Assembly: GCF_000003195.3 (NCBI RefSeq)
Contig: NC_012873.2
Span: 16,729,202 to 16,793,201, forward strand
From: Sorghum bicolor
Lineage: Eukaryota > Streptophyta > Magnoliopsida > Poales > Poaceae
DNA: 64,000 bases
Direction of reading: 5' to 3'
A program made the position numbers and the translations under genes. The notes below the pieces were generated by a model, which saw only the letters and a list, made by a program, of their open reading frames with translations, was not told where the DNA came from and ran no database searches. Positions 1 through 12,179 of this stretch are shown piece after piece; the first letter of the stretch is position 1, and every line of letters starts with the position of its first letter.

Positions 1-22
1 GTGTTATCGGCACTAAAACTTT

Positions 23-2188
23 TTATGCATCGACCCATACACTTGGGTAATATTTCTTTAGATATTCGCCATTCAATGCTCTGGGAAATTCAACTCCTTC
101 GAGAGTTTCTAAGATATAGGCATTGCCAGGAGCAGATCGATTTATCCGATAGGGACCTTCCCAATTAGGAGACCACTTCCCAAATTTTGAACATTTAGTT
201 CCGATCGGTAAGATTAGTTTCCATACCAAGTCTCCATCGGCAAACTCCTTAGCCTTTACTTTCTTATCATACCATCTAGCAACTCTCTTTTTATTTTCTT
301 CTATGCTTATCAAAGCCCTCAACCGATGCCCTGCTAAATCATCCAACTCGTCTTTCATCAAAGTAGCATAGTCATCGGTAGTCAGTTGATCTTGAAAAGA
401 TAACCGCCAAGATCCAGTCTTGATTTCCCAGGGTAGCACTGCATCATGTCCATACACCAATTAATAAGGTGAAACTTTAGTCGACCCATGACAAGCCATC
501 CGATATGACCATAAAGCTTCATTCAACAACGTATGCCACCTCCTAGGATTTTCTTCAATCTTCCGTTTAATAAGTTTGATAACTCCTTTGTTAGATGCCT
601 CGGCCTGCCCATTAGCTTGAGCATAATAAGGAGAGAAATTTAACACTTTAATTCCCATACCGATTGCAAACTCATCAAACTCCCCTGATGTAAACATAGT
701 ACCCTGATCGGTAGTAATTGTTTGAGGAATACCAAATCGGTAAATAATATGCTCTTTCACAAAATCAATCATATTGACCGATGTGACTTTCTTCAAAGGA
801 ATAGCTTCAACCCACTTGGTGAAATAATCGGTGGCAACCAAGATGAATTTATGCCCTTTGCTTGATGGTGGGTAAATTTGGCTGATTAGATCAATAGCCC
901 ATCCCCAGAACGGCCAAGGTTTAATAATAGGATTCATGGCCGATACGGGTGCCCTTTGAACATTGCCAAATTTCTGACATCCTTGACATCCCTTGAAATA
1001 TTTAAAACAATCTTCAAGTATGGTTGGCCAATAATACTCATTCCTCCTAATCATCCATTTCATCTTAAAAGCCGATTGATGTGCTCCACACACTCCTTCA
1101 TGAATTTCCCCCATCAAACTCTTAGCTTCATCATCACCCAAGCACTTAAGAAGAACTCCATCGATTGTTCGATAATATAACTCATCCTCGAGGAGTACAT
1201 ACTTGGTAGCTTGAAACCGAACACGTCTCTCAACCCTCCTAGATGGATTCTTCAAATAATCGATGATTTCTTTTCTCCAATCATCGGCACTAATTGTCGA
1301 TATTGTATTTAATATGGGCTGATATCCCGAGGCATGCTGAGCCAACCGATTAGCCTCTTCATTATGCAATCGAGGAACATGCTCTAATCGGAAATCTTTG
1401 AATTCCTTTAACAGTTGCATACTCCTTTTGAAATACGTTATTAAAACTTCACTTCGGCATTCATAACTTCCAGCTAATTGATTTATAACCAGCATAGAAT
1501 CCCCGAAGATTTCAACAGCGTCAGCACGAACTTCTTTTAACAACTCCAAACCCTTAATTAAAGCTTGATACTCAGCTTGATTATTTGTCGACGTGGCAAC
1601 AATCGGCAAGGAAAACTCATACTTCCTTCCCTGAGGGGAAATTAACACTATGTCGATTCCTGCCCCCCGGTCACACGTGGATCCATCAAAGAAGAGCGTC
1701 CAAGGCACAATCTCCAAAGTTTCCACTGCACCGCGATGTTGAGTCACAAAATCGACCATAATCTGTCCTTTAACCGCTTTAGCCGATTCGTAACGCAGAT
1801 CGAATTCCGACAGTGCCAAAATCCACTTACCGATCCTGCCACTCATGATCGGCATAGATAGCATATACTGGACCACATCATCTTTGCATATAACAGTGCA
1901 TTCGGCCGATAGTAAATAGTGCCTCAACTTAGTGCAGGAGAAATATAGGCATAAACATAATTTTTCAATAGCCAAATACCTGGTCTCAGCATCAATCAAT
2001 CTTCTACTTAAATAATAAATTACACGCTCCTTCCCTTCAAATTCTTGAAATAAAGCCGAACCGATGACTACCCCATCGCTAGATAAATATAATCTGAAGG
2101 GCTTTCCTTGCTGAGGTGGAATCAGAACTGGAGGATTTATCAAATAATTCTTGATTTCATTCAAAGCCAACTGTTGCTCTTTCCCCAT
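23..2188 (-). pseudogene. Element A RNase H, second RNase H and integrase segment of pol
   Basis: The main frame (461-2188) reads through the end of a classical RNase H (2188 to about 1750), an archaeal-type RNase H starting with FFDGS near 1690 and containing NQAEYQALI, and then an integrase. The integrase shows an H-H-C-C zinc-binding segment around 1110-970 (ending CQGCQKF) and a catalytic core with WAIDLI, TDQG and a downstream acidic residue. A stop before position 460 separates the core from its C-terminal part (23-460), which contains the WEGPYRI motif typical of gypsy integrase tails. The role would be removal of template RNA and insertion of cDNA. The gene is broken. Confidence 0.8.
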
Positions 2189-3237
2189 ACGAACTCTTGA
2201 TTGACTTTCAATTTAAGTAAAGGACTGAAAGTACGAATTTTACCAGACAAATTAGATATAAACCGTCTGATAAAATTTACCTTGACGATCAAGGATTGGA
2301 GCTCAGTCTTGTTAGTAGGGGTAACAATTTTGTTAATAGCATCAATAGATCGTCTACTAATTTCAATTCCTCTCTGATGCACCATGAAACCAAGAAACTG
2401 CCCTGCCGATACACCAAAGGCACACTTATTGGGATTCATCTTTAAACCATGTTTCCTTGTGCATTCCAACACTTTTCGTAAATCGGCAAGATGCTTTGTG
2501 AAATCTCCAGACTTAACCACCACATCATCAATATAAATCTCCACCAGCTTGCCAATGAACTCATGAAAGATAAAATTCATAGCCCTCTGATAAGTAGCAC
2601 CAGCATTTTTCAAACCAAAGGTCATGACTATCCATTCAAACAACCCAACATGACCAGGACACCTAAATGTAGTCTTTGGAATATCTTCTTCAACCATGAA
2701 TATTTGATTATACCCTGTATTGCCATCCATAAAGCTTATGATCCGATGCCCGGCCGCAGCATCAACTAGTAGATCGGCAACTGGCATTGGGTAGCCATCC
2801 ATCGGCGTAGCTTTATTAAGATTCCTGAAATCAATGCAAACCCGAAGCTTCCCATTTTTCTTATAAACTGGAACAACATTGGAAATCCACTTGGCATACT
2901 GACACTACCGAATAAATTTAGCTTCGATAAGTTTGGTTATTTCGGCCTTAATATCACATCGGCGAGCTGGCTATTGATGTGGCTGAAATCCAGACTTGAT
3001 GGGTAACCGATGTTCAACAATCGATCGGTCTAAACCAGACATCTCAGTATAATCCCAATCAAAGCAATCTTTATATTCCTTTAACAAATCGGTTAACTGT
3101 TGCTTACACTCAGAATTTAACTTAGCGCTAATAAAAGTAGGTCTAGGCTTATCACCACTACCTATATCTACCTCTACCAAATCATCGGCCGATGTAAAGC
3201 CCTGGCCTAATTTTCTATCATCGGCGAACCTATCCAT
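2161..3237 (-). pseudogene. Element A reverse transcriptase
   Basis: Ty3/gypsy reverse transcriptase. The N-terminal part (2971-3237) is followed by stops near 2970 and 2905. The palm continues in 2161-2802, with FMDGNTGYNQI, FGLKNAGATYQRAM and the catalytic YIDDVVV (the two aspartates lie near 2530). The C-terminal thumb and connection region is readable to about 2190, where the frame passes to the RNase H/integrase ORF. In an intact element it would copy genomic RNA into cDNA in virus-like particles. At least two in-frame stops show decay. Confidence 0.85.
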
Positions 3238-3902
3238 TAAAACTCCTCATCAGAACTGACTGCTTGGATCGGTGGAATTTCATAATCGGCAACTTTGAGG
3301 AAATCCTTCTCCCAAATTTCTCCCGAGATACACTTGGTCCTTTCATAAGTGTCCGCCTCTGCCGATGCAATGACATAAGAGGAATCTCCCGGGACAATCT
3401 CAATCTTGTCACCTACCCACTGAACCAAGCATTGGTGCATCGTAGACGAGATGCAACAATTGGCATGAATCCAATCTCTCCCTAGCAGCAAATTATAAGC
3501 ACCTTTTCCACTGATCACGAAGAAAGTTGTCGGCAAGGTTTTGCTACCGATGGTCAACTCGGCGCATACTGCCCCCTTAACTGGAGACACATTTCCTTCA
3601 AAGTCTTTTAGCATCATATCGGTCTTGGTCAAATCTTGATCTCCTTTTGCAAGCTTCCGATAGACTGCATACGGCATGATGTTGATAGCAGCCCCACCAT
3701 CAATTAATATCTTGGTCATTGGCTGACCATCAACTCTTCCTTTGACAAACAGAGCTTTAAGATGCTGCCTTTCATTGTCGGCAGGCTTTTCAAAGATAGC
3801 TGTCATCGGATCTAGAGCCAACTGAGCTATCTGGTCAGAAAACCCCAACTCCTCATCATCACTGGATGGCGCAAGGAACTCCATCGGCAACATGAATACC
3901 AT
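3237..3902 (-). pseudogene. Element A retropepsin-like protease region
   Basis: A 221-codon open stretch with the aspartic protease signature ILIDGGAAINIMP (active-site Asp-Gly-Gly near 3700) and the downstream flap/hydrophobic segment YNLLLGRDWI near 3490. This is the usual protease position between gag and RT in Ty3/gypsy polyproteins. The flanking linkers are acidic and serine-rich. It would process the polyprotein. It is open by itself but cut off from gag and RT by stops. Confidence 0.75.
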
Positions 3903-4030
3903 GTTAACATCTGCCGATGGCCCCTTCCCCTTAGGATCCGATTGTTGCTAGTCTCCAGATTGGCCAGAATTCTCGCCTTTGTTCAGCTCTTCTCGTCTTT
4001 CGCGCTGCATCCTTCTTTTTTGTGTCCTAG

Positions 4031-4910
4031 TCAACCCCTCTGGTCACCATGGAGGAAGTTGTGGCTGCCTTGCCGATGGACGACGATGTTCCCTTGACTC
4101 CATCCGATAAGTATTAGCGTCCCTGCAAAATATGAACTCATCGGGAACTCATGCATTAGCCATCTCTTCAAGCTCTTCCTGGTTCCTGGGAAAATATTCA
4201 ACGCAATCACCAAGCCTATCGTGTACACTGAGTCTGCCCCCCAGCCAATCATGAACTGACGCTCTCCCCCGAATCGGCCCATTAAATCACCGATCATCAT
4301 CTTGATAGCGCCGATCGGATCTGTCATATCGATCATAACCATTGCATTCAGGGCAATCTCTAACAGTGGGTAATTTGATGTTCTGCTCCTAGCGATGGAT
4401 AAAGAACGGGCAGTTCCAATGATCCCTGTGTCGATTCCACTCTTGTCGGCGTCTTTCTTCTTCCCGACGATAGTCTTCTTGCTGGTGCCGATACTGATCC
4501 TCACGCTGCTGCCAAGTCTCCCGATGCCTTCTATGAGTTATCACAATGCCAGATCGGGGAGGCCTTCCTGAGCTATTTCCTTCCTGGATCAAACCCTTTC
4601 CTTTGGCATCGGCAGCAGTAATTTGATGCTGAGGATCTACCGATGCACTTTTTTCAGCTGCTTCCGACGTCAAGACCTTGGTCTTTCCCTTAGCATCCAA
4701 CATATTTGTTGGGAAAGGATGTTGAACGATCTTCATTGGCTTCTGAGCTTTGGAATTATCAAATTTGATTCTCGCAGACTCAATAGCCGATTGCAGCTGT
4801 TGCCTAAAAACCTTGCACTCATTGGTGTTGTGAGAGGTTGCATTGTACCACTTGCTGTATTTCATCTTCTTTAATTCTTCGACCGATGGAATAACATGAT
4901 TAGGCGACAA
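4031..4910 (-). pseudogene. Element A gag C-terminal part, degenerate zinc knuckle
   Basis: Open stretches in two frames (4389-4910 and 4031-4504) cover the nucleocapsid-like C-terminus of gag. The segment YSKWYNATSHNTNEC near 4850 keeps the His and one Cys of a zinc-knuckle-like motif but has lost the first cysteines. A charged arginine/glutamate-rich stretch follows (near 4400-4540). The two frames overlap, which indicates a frameshift. The role, inferred from position, is RNA packaging. Confidence 0.6.
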
Positions 4911-5156
4911 TTTGATTTGCCCTTCCTAAAGTAGAAAGTCAAATATCCTATCGGCCTTAGTAATGTCGAATGCAAACTTCTCTGGCTCTTTATGCCTAAA
5001 AGGGCAAGACATCGGCTTCTTATTTTTCACCCACTCTGCCAAGCCGATGACTGGCTCTTCATCAGAATCCGAGCTCGCTGCCTCATCAACGAATGACACC
5101 TTTTTGTTCCATGCTCTCTTGGGTTCAAAGGGTTTGTTATCCTGGTCGGAAATCCT

Positions 5157-6857
5157 CTACACCAAGTGACTTAGGCTCTCGAACTCTTGAGAAGCATACG
5201 TGTCTCTGATATGTGGCAACAAACCCTGAAAAGCCAAATCGGCTAGCTGCCGATCGTCCAGAACCAAGCTATAACATTTATTCTTGACTTCCCACAACCT
5301 CTGCACAAAGCTTTCAACCGATTCATCATTGCGCTGCTTCAATCTGACCAAATCGGTAATTTTCTTCTCATGAACTCCAGAGAAGAAGAACTTGTGGAAC
5401 TGCTTCTCTAGATCGGCCCAAGTGATCACTGAGTTGGGAGGTAACGAAATAAACCAGGTAAAAGCCGATCCAGACAAATATGATAAAAATAGACGAACCC
5501 TCAATTCATCTTTGTTAGCAGCTTCCCCACATTGGATGATAAACCTATTAACGTGCTCCATAGTTGATGTATCATCATGTCCAGAAAACTTAGTGAAATC
5601 GGGTACCTTGTACCGATTTGGAAGTGGAATCAAATCATATGCGGGAGGATACGGCGTCCGATAAGAGTAAGTGTTGACTTTGGGTTTTATCCAAAATTGG
5701 TCTCTCATTACTTCAGCAATCTTATCGACCCAATAAGCATCGGCATCTTGCCGATGAGGTGGTTGCGGATCTGGCACCTGTTGATATACTTCCACGTGTC
5801 GCTGAGGCGCACGATCTGCATGGAACATGGGGTTGATCGTCTGACCACCAAACTGTTGACCAAGATTCATCGGCTGGTTGGCCAACCCTTGATTCTGGAA
5901 TCCAGGCTGGACCTGGCCTTGTTGAAACCCTGGAGCCTGATGATTCTGTTGAGGCATCTATGGAAAGACTAACTGCCCCGCCCATCCACTGTTAGCATTC
6001 ATCGGCATGAACCTTGCCGATGGCTGAGGATTGGGCATCATCATTGAATTAATAAACCCTGGCTATGTCATAAACCTCTGCTGCGTCGGCATTGAATCTG
6101 CCGATGCGTTAGGCATCTGGAACATTGGAGCTTGGGAATTCCCAGTGTAAGGTCTTGCAATAGTAGTTGTAGTATACTGGGGACTCTGATTCATCGGCAA
6201 ATTTGGAGGTGTCGATGCCATAGGAGCCTTGCCTGTCATATCAGCCACTTGAGATGTTCCAGGGGTCTTCAACATCATCTCTGGAGGCATACCATAACCC
6301 CACCAGTTGGGAGGAACAGAACCTGACATTGCCGATGCCAATAGATCTATGACAAGCTTGATTTGCTCTTCTGAAGTTGATGGATTGGTCGTCATCGGCG
6401 TAGATTGCACATTAGTGAGTCCTAGTGTGCTTGGAGGAGCAGTAGTTTCTATACCCGCAGCGGCCGTAGTAGCCGATGGAGCTGTGACAACTCGTGATCC
6501 TGGCTGATGATAGACAGGGCTCACATAATTCGGTGGGAATTGTCCTTCCTTAAAAGTTCTAGCCACAGCATTAAAAACCGTGTTGGACAGCACACCAGCT
6601 TGGTTAATCAAGGCACGGTTGATAGCATTATCGACCATGTCTTAGAGTTTACCAGGATTGGCTTCAAAAGTGACCTGCCGAGGTGCCGGCAGTGCTTCCT
6701 TCTAGATTACCTCGCCACTCCTGTTGATGCTGAAGGATTTCAAACATTGTTGTTTGTAGTCCTCCATAGCTTTTGCAATAGCTTGATTCTGCTCATCTCT
6801 GAGGTTGGCTTCCGTCACGGGGATGACATTCTCCAGGTCGAAATCGGTATTCGACAT
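5157..6857 (-). pseudogene. Element A gag (capsid)
   Basis: The probable start is the ATG at 6855-6857, just inside the primer-binding region. Its frame (MSNTDFDLENVIP) stops near 6702. Further gag frames are open at 6063-6638 (proline/threonine-rich linker) and 5157-5957. The latter holds the retrotransposon gag domain, with YKVPDFTKFSGHDD, a tryptophan in SAFTWFISLP, and VESFVQRLWEVK. Several stops interrupt it. The role would be assembly of the virus-like particle. Confidence 0.75.
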
Positions 6858-6869
6858 GTTGATCTTGAA

Positions 6870-6893
6870 TTGTCCCACCGGGCGAGCCAAAAG
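6870..6893 (-). promoter_or_regulatory. Element A primer-binding region
   Basis: Immediately inside the 5' LTR, the minus strand reads TTTTGGCTCGCCCGGTGGGA. This is the usual place and style of a plant gypsy tRNA primer-binding site (TGGC.CGCCCGGTGGG). The matching tRNA was not determined. Confidence 0.55.
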
Positions 6894-6894
6894 A

Positions 6895-7611
6895 TGTGTT
6901 GATGCAAAACTGATCTGCAAACACAAAGGGCTAATACCCGATTTAAACGTTAAGGCGTGCTAGCCGATTTGACCTTACTATCGGCAAAGGTGATAACTCG
7001 AACACTTTGGTCCCGACAACAGCGATGCGCCCGGATGTCACGGCCAAGAGGTATTCACGCGGAACTCGAGAATACGCCGAGCTTAAGTCGACGAATTCCT
7101 AAGAACTCGTAGTAAAAAAGAAAATATGACGAAGTCGTCGAAAAAGTAGATGTTGGAATATGAGTAAAAACTTGTGTTTGATTGATTGATAGATTGTTCA
7201 TTACAAGGCCCTAGGGTCTACATTTATACCCTGCTCAAAGAGCTACAATCAAACACGACTAGGACTCGAATTCCGAATTAAATAGAATCTGTATACAAAA
7301 CGAATTTAAATAACTAAGGAAAACATAAAACTATCCCCTTGTAACCGACCGGGACACCGCCACAGATCAATCGGCAATCTCCACGCTTTCCTTCAGAGTC
7401 ATCGGCAGACCTCCTGTTATGGCCATCGGCAAACACTGATACTGATCATCGATAAGAACACGTCACCACCTCTGGACTTAGTCACATTCAATCGTCTCTT
7501 CATCGGCAACCACCCTCATCGGCAACTTTTCTGCAGACTAGTTACCGTTGCTCCACCTGCCGATCTATACCCCACTGATCCCCGGGTACGTGTCCAAAAA
7601 TGGTGTCAACA
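6895..7611 (-). repeat. Element A 5' LTR
   Basis: On the minus strand the LTR begins TGTTGACACCATTTTTGGAC at 7611 and ends ...CAACACA at 6895, about 717 bp. A TATA-like TATAAATG lies at 7221-7228, placing U3 to the right and R/U5 to the left. The duplication partner of the flanking 5 bp (7612-7616, TATAT) is outside the window. The 3' LTR is not in view, so identity and age cannot be judged. Confidence 0.7.
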
Positions 7612-8930
7612 TATATAATTTAACAGAGGCTTTAACGACTGAGCTAACGACTCCTCTAGCTCATTAGGCTTTGTCTTAAGAAAAATTTTTGACTCAACTA
7701 ACCTAACTAACTAGCCAAACCTAGCAGAATTGTGCTTTATTAATAGATAACTAGGCAACTAAGGTTGCTCTTCATTGTTGAGGCCCTGAATTACTTCTTG
7801 GAGGGCTGTAACCTCTGCTTCAAGCTTGTTTTTATCGTGCTTGAGGCTATGGATTAACTTGAAGCTGATCCCTAACTGAGTATCCATGCCTTCTATGAGC
7901 TTGTCCCTTAGATTGTTGGATGCTTCCATACCCTTGACAATGTCAGAGAGGCCTTCAAGCTTCTCATTGAGGGTGCGCAGGGTAGGAACTGGATGCTTGG
8001 GAAATTTTCCAGTGCTAATGTTGATGTTGCTCTCTTCCTCTTGGGCTTGGGCTTAGGTGCGATGTGCTCATTGTAGCATACCTCATTAGGGTTTGCACGC
8101 ACTCCTTGGATAACAAGACGAGCAGTGGTGTACTTGGCACATATCAACTTCCCTTTCTTGTTGGTTTGGACCAACAAGAGCCGTTCATTGTCTCTAGGTG
8201 GAAGAAGCGCAGTACCCTTAGGGTTAGCAATTTTTTTCCCCTTAGTACCTCCTTCTAGCAGCAGTTTTGCAGGAGGTGGAGGAAGAGCAGATGGATCTTG
8301 TATGTAGTAGGCTTGCTCATAATGCTAGGGCACCGTAGCGACTTGCTTCGGTGGCACAACGGCGAGAGTCTTCGGTGGCACAACGGCGAGAGGCTTCGGC
8401 TGTGCGAGGATGAGGGCCTTCGAGTCATCGCTGGGGATGTTGTTGAAGTCCACGCCATAGGAGATGATGCCTTGTCCGTCATTGCTAATAGATCTAGATT
8501 GGAGAGCTTCTCTGAGGAAAGAGGTGGTTGGTTATGGGATACTATTGAGGGGGTCTAGGTACGTATTTATATAAGTTTTCAGGAGACAGGATGAGGACAA
8601 ATGCTAGGCTCTATGGGATCCGTACGAAAGAACATTCGAATAATGCGCGAATATTCGTAGGAAGGGTGTCGAAGGATAGGGAACAAGAGTCGGGACGAGA
8701 GGCGGTAGGAGGGCACCGACCGGCCCCACATAGGTGCCGACCGGCCCCACTAGGGGCCCACCTCGGGTGCCCTTTTGCGTGGTGCCTTTAGACTCCTCCT
8801 ATTTTCTGTTAGATATGTTTTTGGATAAAATTTCATACCAAAATAAATAGAGCTTAATAGGTTGGTAATTGGATAAATTCTATTTCATCAATTACTCCCG
8901 AATCAAATGGTTCTAAATAAAGTTTATGTT
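7612..8930 (-). other. Element B region downstream of pol, no recognisable gene
   Basis: Athila-type elements have a long segment between integrase and the 3' LTR, sometimes with an envelope-like ORF. Only short open stretches occur here (for example 7908-8177, with a basic cluster PKPKPKRKR), and none resembles an envelope protein clearly. A 23-base unit CTTCGGTGGCACAACGGCGA... occurs twice (8346-8368, 8370-8392). A TATA-like AT stretch (8564-8573) and two copies of GACCGGCCCCAC (8718-8748) recall motifs in the LTRs of B and C. Confidence 0.45.
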
Positions 8931-8939
8931 AGTGTCCAT

Positions 8940-9965
8940 TTACCTTGAATAACGTACCTTCGCTTGATTGTAGAGTTACCGCTCGGTGTGGTGATGAATT
9001 CACACGGTGAAAGGTCCTTCCTATTTGCTCCTTAATTTTCCAAGCCCGAATAATTTGAATCTAGAATTAAAAGGTAATACCTTATCTCCTGGTGCAAATT
9101 TCTTCTTCTTGATCCTCTTGTCATGTCATCTCTTCGTTCATTCTTTGTAGATCTTCGAATTGTGATACGCCTTTTCTCTCCATTCTTCTAGTTCTGATAA
9201 TTGCATTTTTCTTTTCTCTCTAGCGGCTTCTAAATCTATGTTCCATCTTTTGATTGCCCAGTGAGCTTTATGTTCTAGTTCAACCGGCAAGTGGCAGGTC
9301 TTGCCATATACTAGTTGATATGGTGACATACCCAAAGGTGTTTTATAAGTTGTCTGGTATGCCCATAGTGCATCTGGTAACTGATCCTTCCATAAAGTTC
9401 CCATCTCATTTACTATTTTTTGGAGAATGTTTTTGATTTGTTTATTTGATGTTTCTGCCTGGCCACTTGTTTGAGGATGATATGGAGTAGCGACATTATG
9501 TCGTATTCCATGAGCTTGTATGTATGAGTGAAACTTCTTATTAGTGAAATGTGTTCATCCATCACTTATAACCATCCTAGGTGTTCCAAACCTCCGAAAT
9601 ATAACCTCTTCAAACATCTTCTTTGAGTGTCTTGAATCAGCCTTCTTGCATGGCATGGTTTCTATCCACTTGGATACATAGTCAACTGCCACCAAAATGT
9701 ACTCATAATTCTGTGACTTCACAAATGGTCTCATGTAATCAATTCCCCAGACGTTAAAGAGTTCTATCTGAAGATTGTTGGTGAGTGACATAGCATCTCT
9801 AGCATTGATATTTCTGTGCCTCTGACACGACCCACATCTTCGAATGAAATCTTTGGTGTCTTCGTACATGGTTGGCTAGAAGAAACCACTCTGCCAAATT
9901 TTTGCATGAGTACAGAATACTCCATAATGACCTCCATATGGTGATGCATGACATTTTTGAATGAT
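8940..9965 (-). pseudogene. Element B integrase
   Basis: Integrase read in broken frames: the zinc-binding segment near 9870-9800 (FIRRCGSCQRHRN), the core start GIDYMRPF near 9740, VAVDYVSKWIE near 9690, and the C-terminal core [15 protein letters not shown] and [12 protein letters not shown] at 9380-9290. The tail resumes near 9060-8940 after stops, with KWEGPF-like residues. It would insert cDNA. Several stops make it non-functional. Confidence 0.75.
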
Positions 9966-11671
9966 CTACATGTCCTCCTCTACTGGTACACATCTTCTTA
10001 GTAACCCATCTGAGCATACCGGAAAGAGGTAGGGTGGATCACATATGTGGAGACGACTTTCATAAATGAGCTTCTTCTTATTTTCTCCTAGTAGTACGTA
10101 TCCTGCAACCATAAAGTTGACAATATTCGCGTACCAAGGATCTGTCTTGGTCACTTTAAACAGCATGTTATCTCTTAATGAGCCATTAATAGGTAATTCC
10201 TGAGGTTCTTTAAAATATATCCTAGACAAACGATCAGCAACAGGGTTTTCTATTCCTTTTCTATCTTTAATTTCCAAATCAAATTCTTGAAGTAATAAAA
10301 TCCATCTTATCAATCGTGGTTTAGCATCTTTCTTAGTGAGCAAATATTTAAGAGCAGCATGGTCAGAATAAACAATTATTTTAGCTCCAACTAAGTAAGA
10401 CCTATATTTATCAATAGCAAAAACAACAGCCAAAAGTTCTTTTTCAGTGGTTGCATAATTTAATTGTGCTTATGTCATTGTTTTGCTAGCATAAGAAATT
10501 GCATGATGCATTTTATCTTTTGTTTGTCCTAAGACTGCGCCTACAGCATAATCACTAGCATCATACATAATTTCAAAAGGTAAAGACCAATCAGAGGGTT
10601 GAATGATTGGTGCTGATGTAAGTGCTTCTTTAAGAATATTAAATGATTCTAAGCATTCATTATCAAATTCAAAAGGTACATCCTTAGCTAATAGTCTAGT
10701 CACTGGCCTAGCAATTTGTGAGAAAATTCTTATAAATCTACGATAACAACCACAATGACCAACAAAGCTTCAGATTCCTTTTATATTAACAGGTGGAGAT
10801 AGATGTTTAATGACTTTAATTTTAGCTTTATCTATCTCTATACCTCTTTCTGACACTAAGTGTCCTAACACTATTCCTTCTCTAACCATAAAATGACAAC
10901 TCCCGAGGACTAAGTGTTTTTCTTCACATCTCTGCAAAGCCTTATCTAAATTTTCTAAGCAATCATCAAAAGTTTTTCCATAAAGTGAAAAATCATCCAT
11001 AAAAACTTCCATGATTTCTTCTATCATATCAGAAAATATAGACATCATGCATCTTTGAAAAAAGCGGGTGCATTACATAATCCAAAAGATATTCTACGAT
11101 AAGCGTAAGTACCATAGGGACATGTAAATGTGGTTTTGCTTTGATCATCAAGGTGGATAGTGATTTGGTGATATCCTGAATAACCATCAAGGAAACAAAA
11201 GAAAGAATGATTGGCTAAATGCTCTAGCATCTCATCAATGAAAGCTAGAGGAAAATGATCTTTCTTTGTTGCCTTGTTGAGTTTTCTATAATCTATGCAC
11301 ATTCGCCATCCAGTGACAGTTCTCTGGGGTATTAATTCATTTTTATCATTTTGGACAACTGTCATTCCTCCCTTTTTAGGTACAACTTGCACAGGACTTA
11401 CCTACTCACTATGCGGTACAGGATATATAATCCCTGCATGCAAAAGCTTTAAGACCTCTTTCTTTACTACCTCTCTCATCGTATTCTGGAGTCTACGCTG
11501 AGGCTCTCTTGAAGGTGTAATTTCTGGATTGGTTGGTATGCAATGAGTGCAAAGGATAGGGCTAATCCATTTTAGGTCTTGGAGTGAATAACCAAAAGCA
11601 GCTCGGTGTTTTTCTAGAATAGTTATTAGTTTATAAGTCTCTTCATCTGAGAGTTTATCACTTATAATCAT
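9966..11671 (-). pseudogene. Element B reverse transcriptase and RNase H
   Basis: RT begins in 11402-11671 and continues in 11045-11392 (GWRMCIDYRKLNKATKKDHF, FLDGYSGYHQI, FGLCNAPA) and 10770-11048 (EVFMDDFSLYG, the FMDD catalytic box). RNase H follows at 10470-10703 (MYDASDYAVGAVLGQ) and 9966-10433 ([26 protein letters not shown]). FMDD in place of the commoner YIDD/YVDD is usual in Athila-like elements. Each block ends in a stop or frameshift, so the enzyme is dead. Confidence 0.85.
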
Positions 11672-12174
11672 AGGATATTTTTATCATTATTTAGAAAAAC
11701 ATATTTAAGCCCAGAAGGTAGTGGTTTAAGCTCAATACGAGATTTAAGTGGCTCTAATAATTCATCAAGAGGTTCAGGATCAATAGGATCCTCCTCCTCT
11801 TCATTGATGAAGAACTGGGTATCATCTAGTTGAATAAAATTATCGAATTCAGTTGTCTTAACCTCTTCTATTAGATCTAATTCAGGAAGGAGTTCTGCTT
11901 TAACTTTTACTACATGAGTTATAGGTATTGAACAACTAAATCCTTTCCCAAATTTAATGTTTAATTTACCATTGCGACCTTCTTGAAGAAGTTTTATTAT
12001 GGGTACTCCAATCATTACATCGAAATCCCACACATCAAATATATAGAAATTTAGCAAAATGTGGAAATCATTAATAACAATAGGAAGTGCACTCAAAACT
12101 CCTAAGCTAGGAATAATGTGTCCTGAACAATTCTTTAATAATTTATTTGTAGGAATTAATGGTATTTCTCTCAA
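11668..12174 (-). pseudogene. Element B protease/linker region
   Basis: A 168-codon open stretch upstream of RT with a hydrophobic aspartic-protease C-terminal motif (FDVMIGVPIIKLL) and then an acidic linker (EEEEDPIDPEPLDELLEP). This matches the end of the protease and the spacer before RT in Athila polyproteins. The active-site half lies upstream in degenerate sequence. Confidence 0.6.
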
Positions 12175-12179
12175 AAATC

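Larger units (their letters stand above)
1..7611 (-). mobile_element. Element A: Tat-like Ty3/gypsy LTR retrotransposon (5' LTR and internal region)
   Basis: A minus-strand retrotransposon whose 5' LTR is at 6895-7611. Its gag, protease, RT, RNase H and integrase follow in order toward position 1. The 3' LTR lies outside the window. A second, archaeal-type RNase H domain between the RT/RNase H part and the integrase is the hallmark of the Tat lineage. All reading frames are broken by stops or frameshifts, so the copy is not autonomous. It sits inside element B, because Athila-type sequence continues beyond 7611. The short motif ATCGGC/GCCGAT recurs throughout the internal region, an odd compositional signature of this family. 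Confidence 0.85.
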
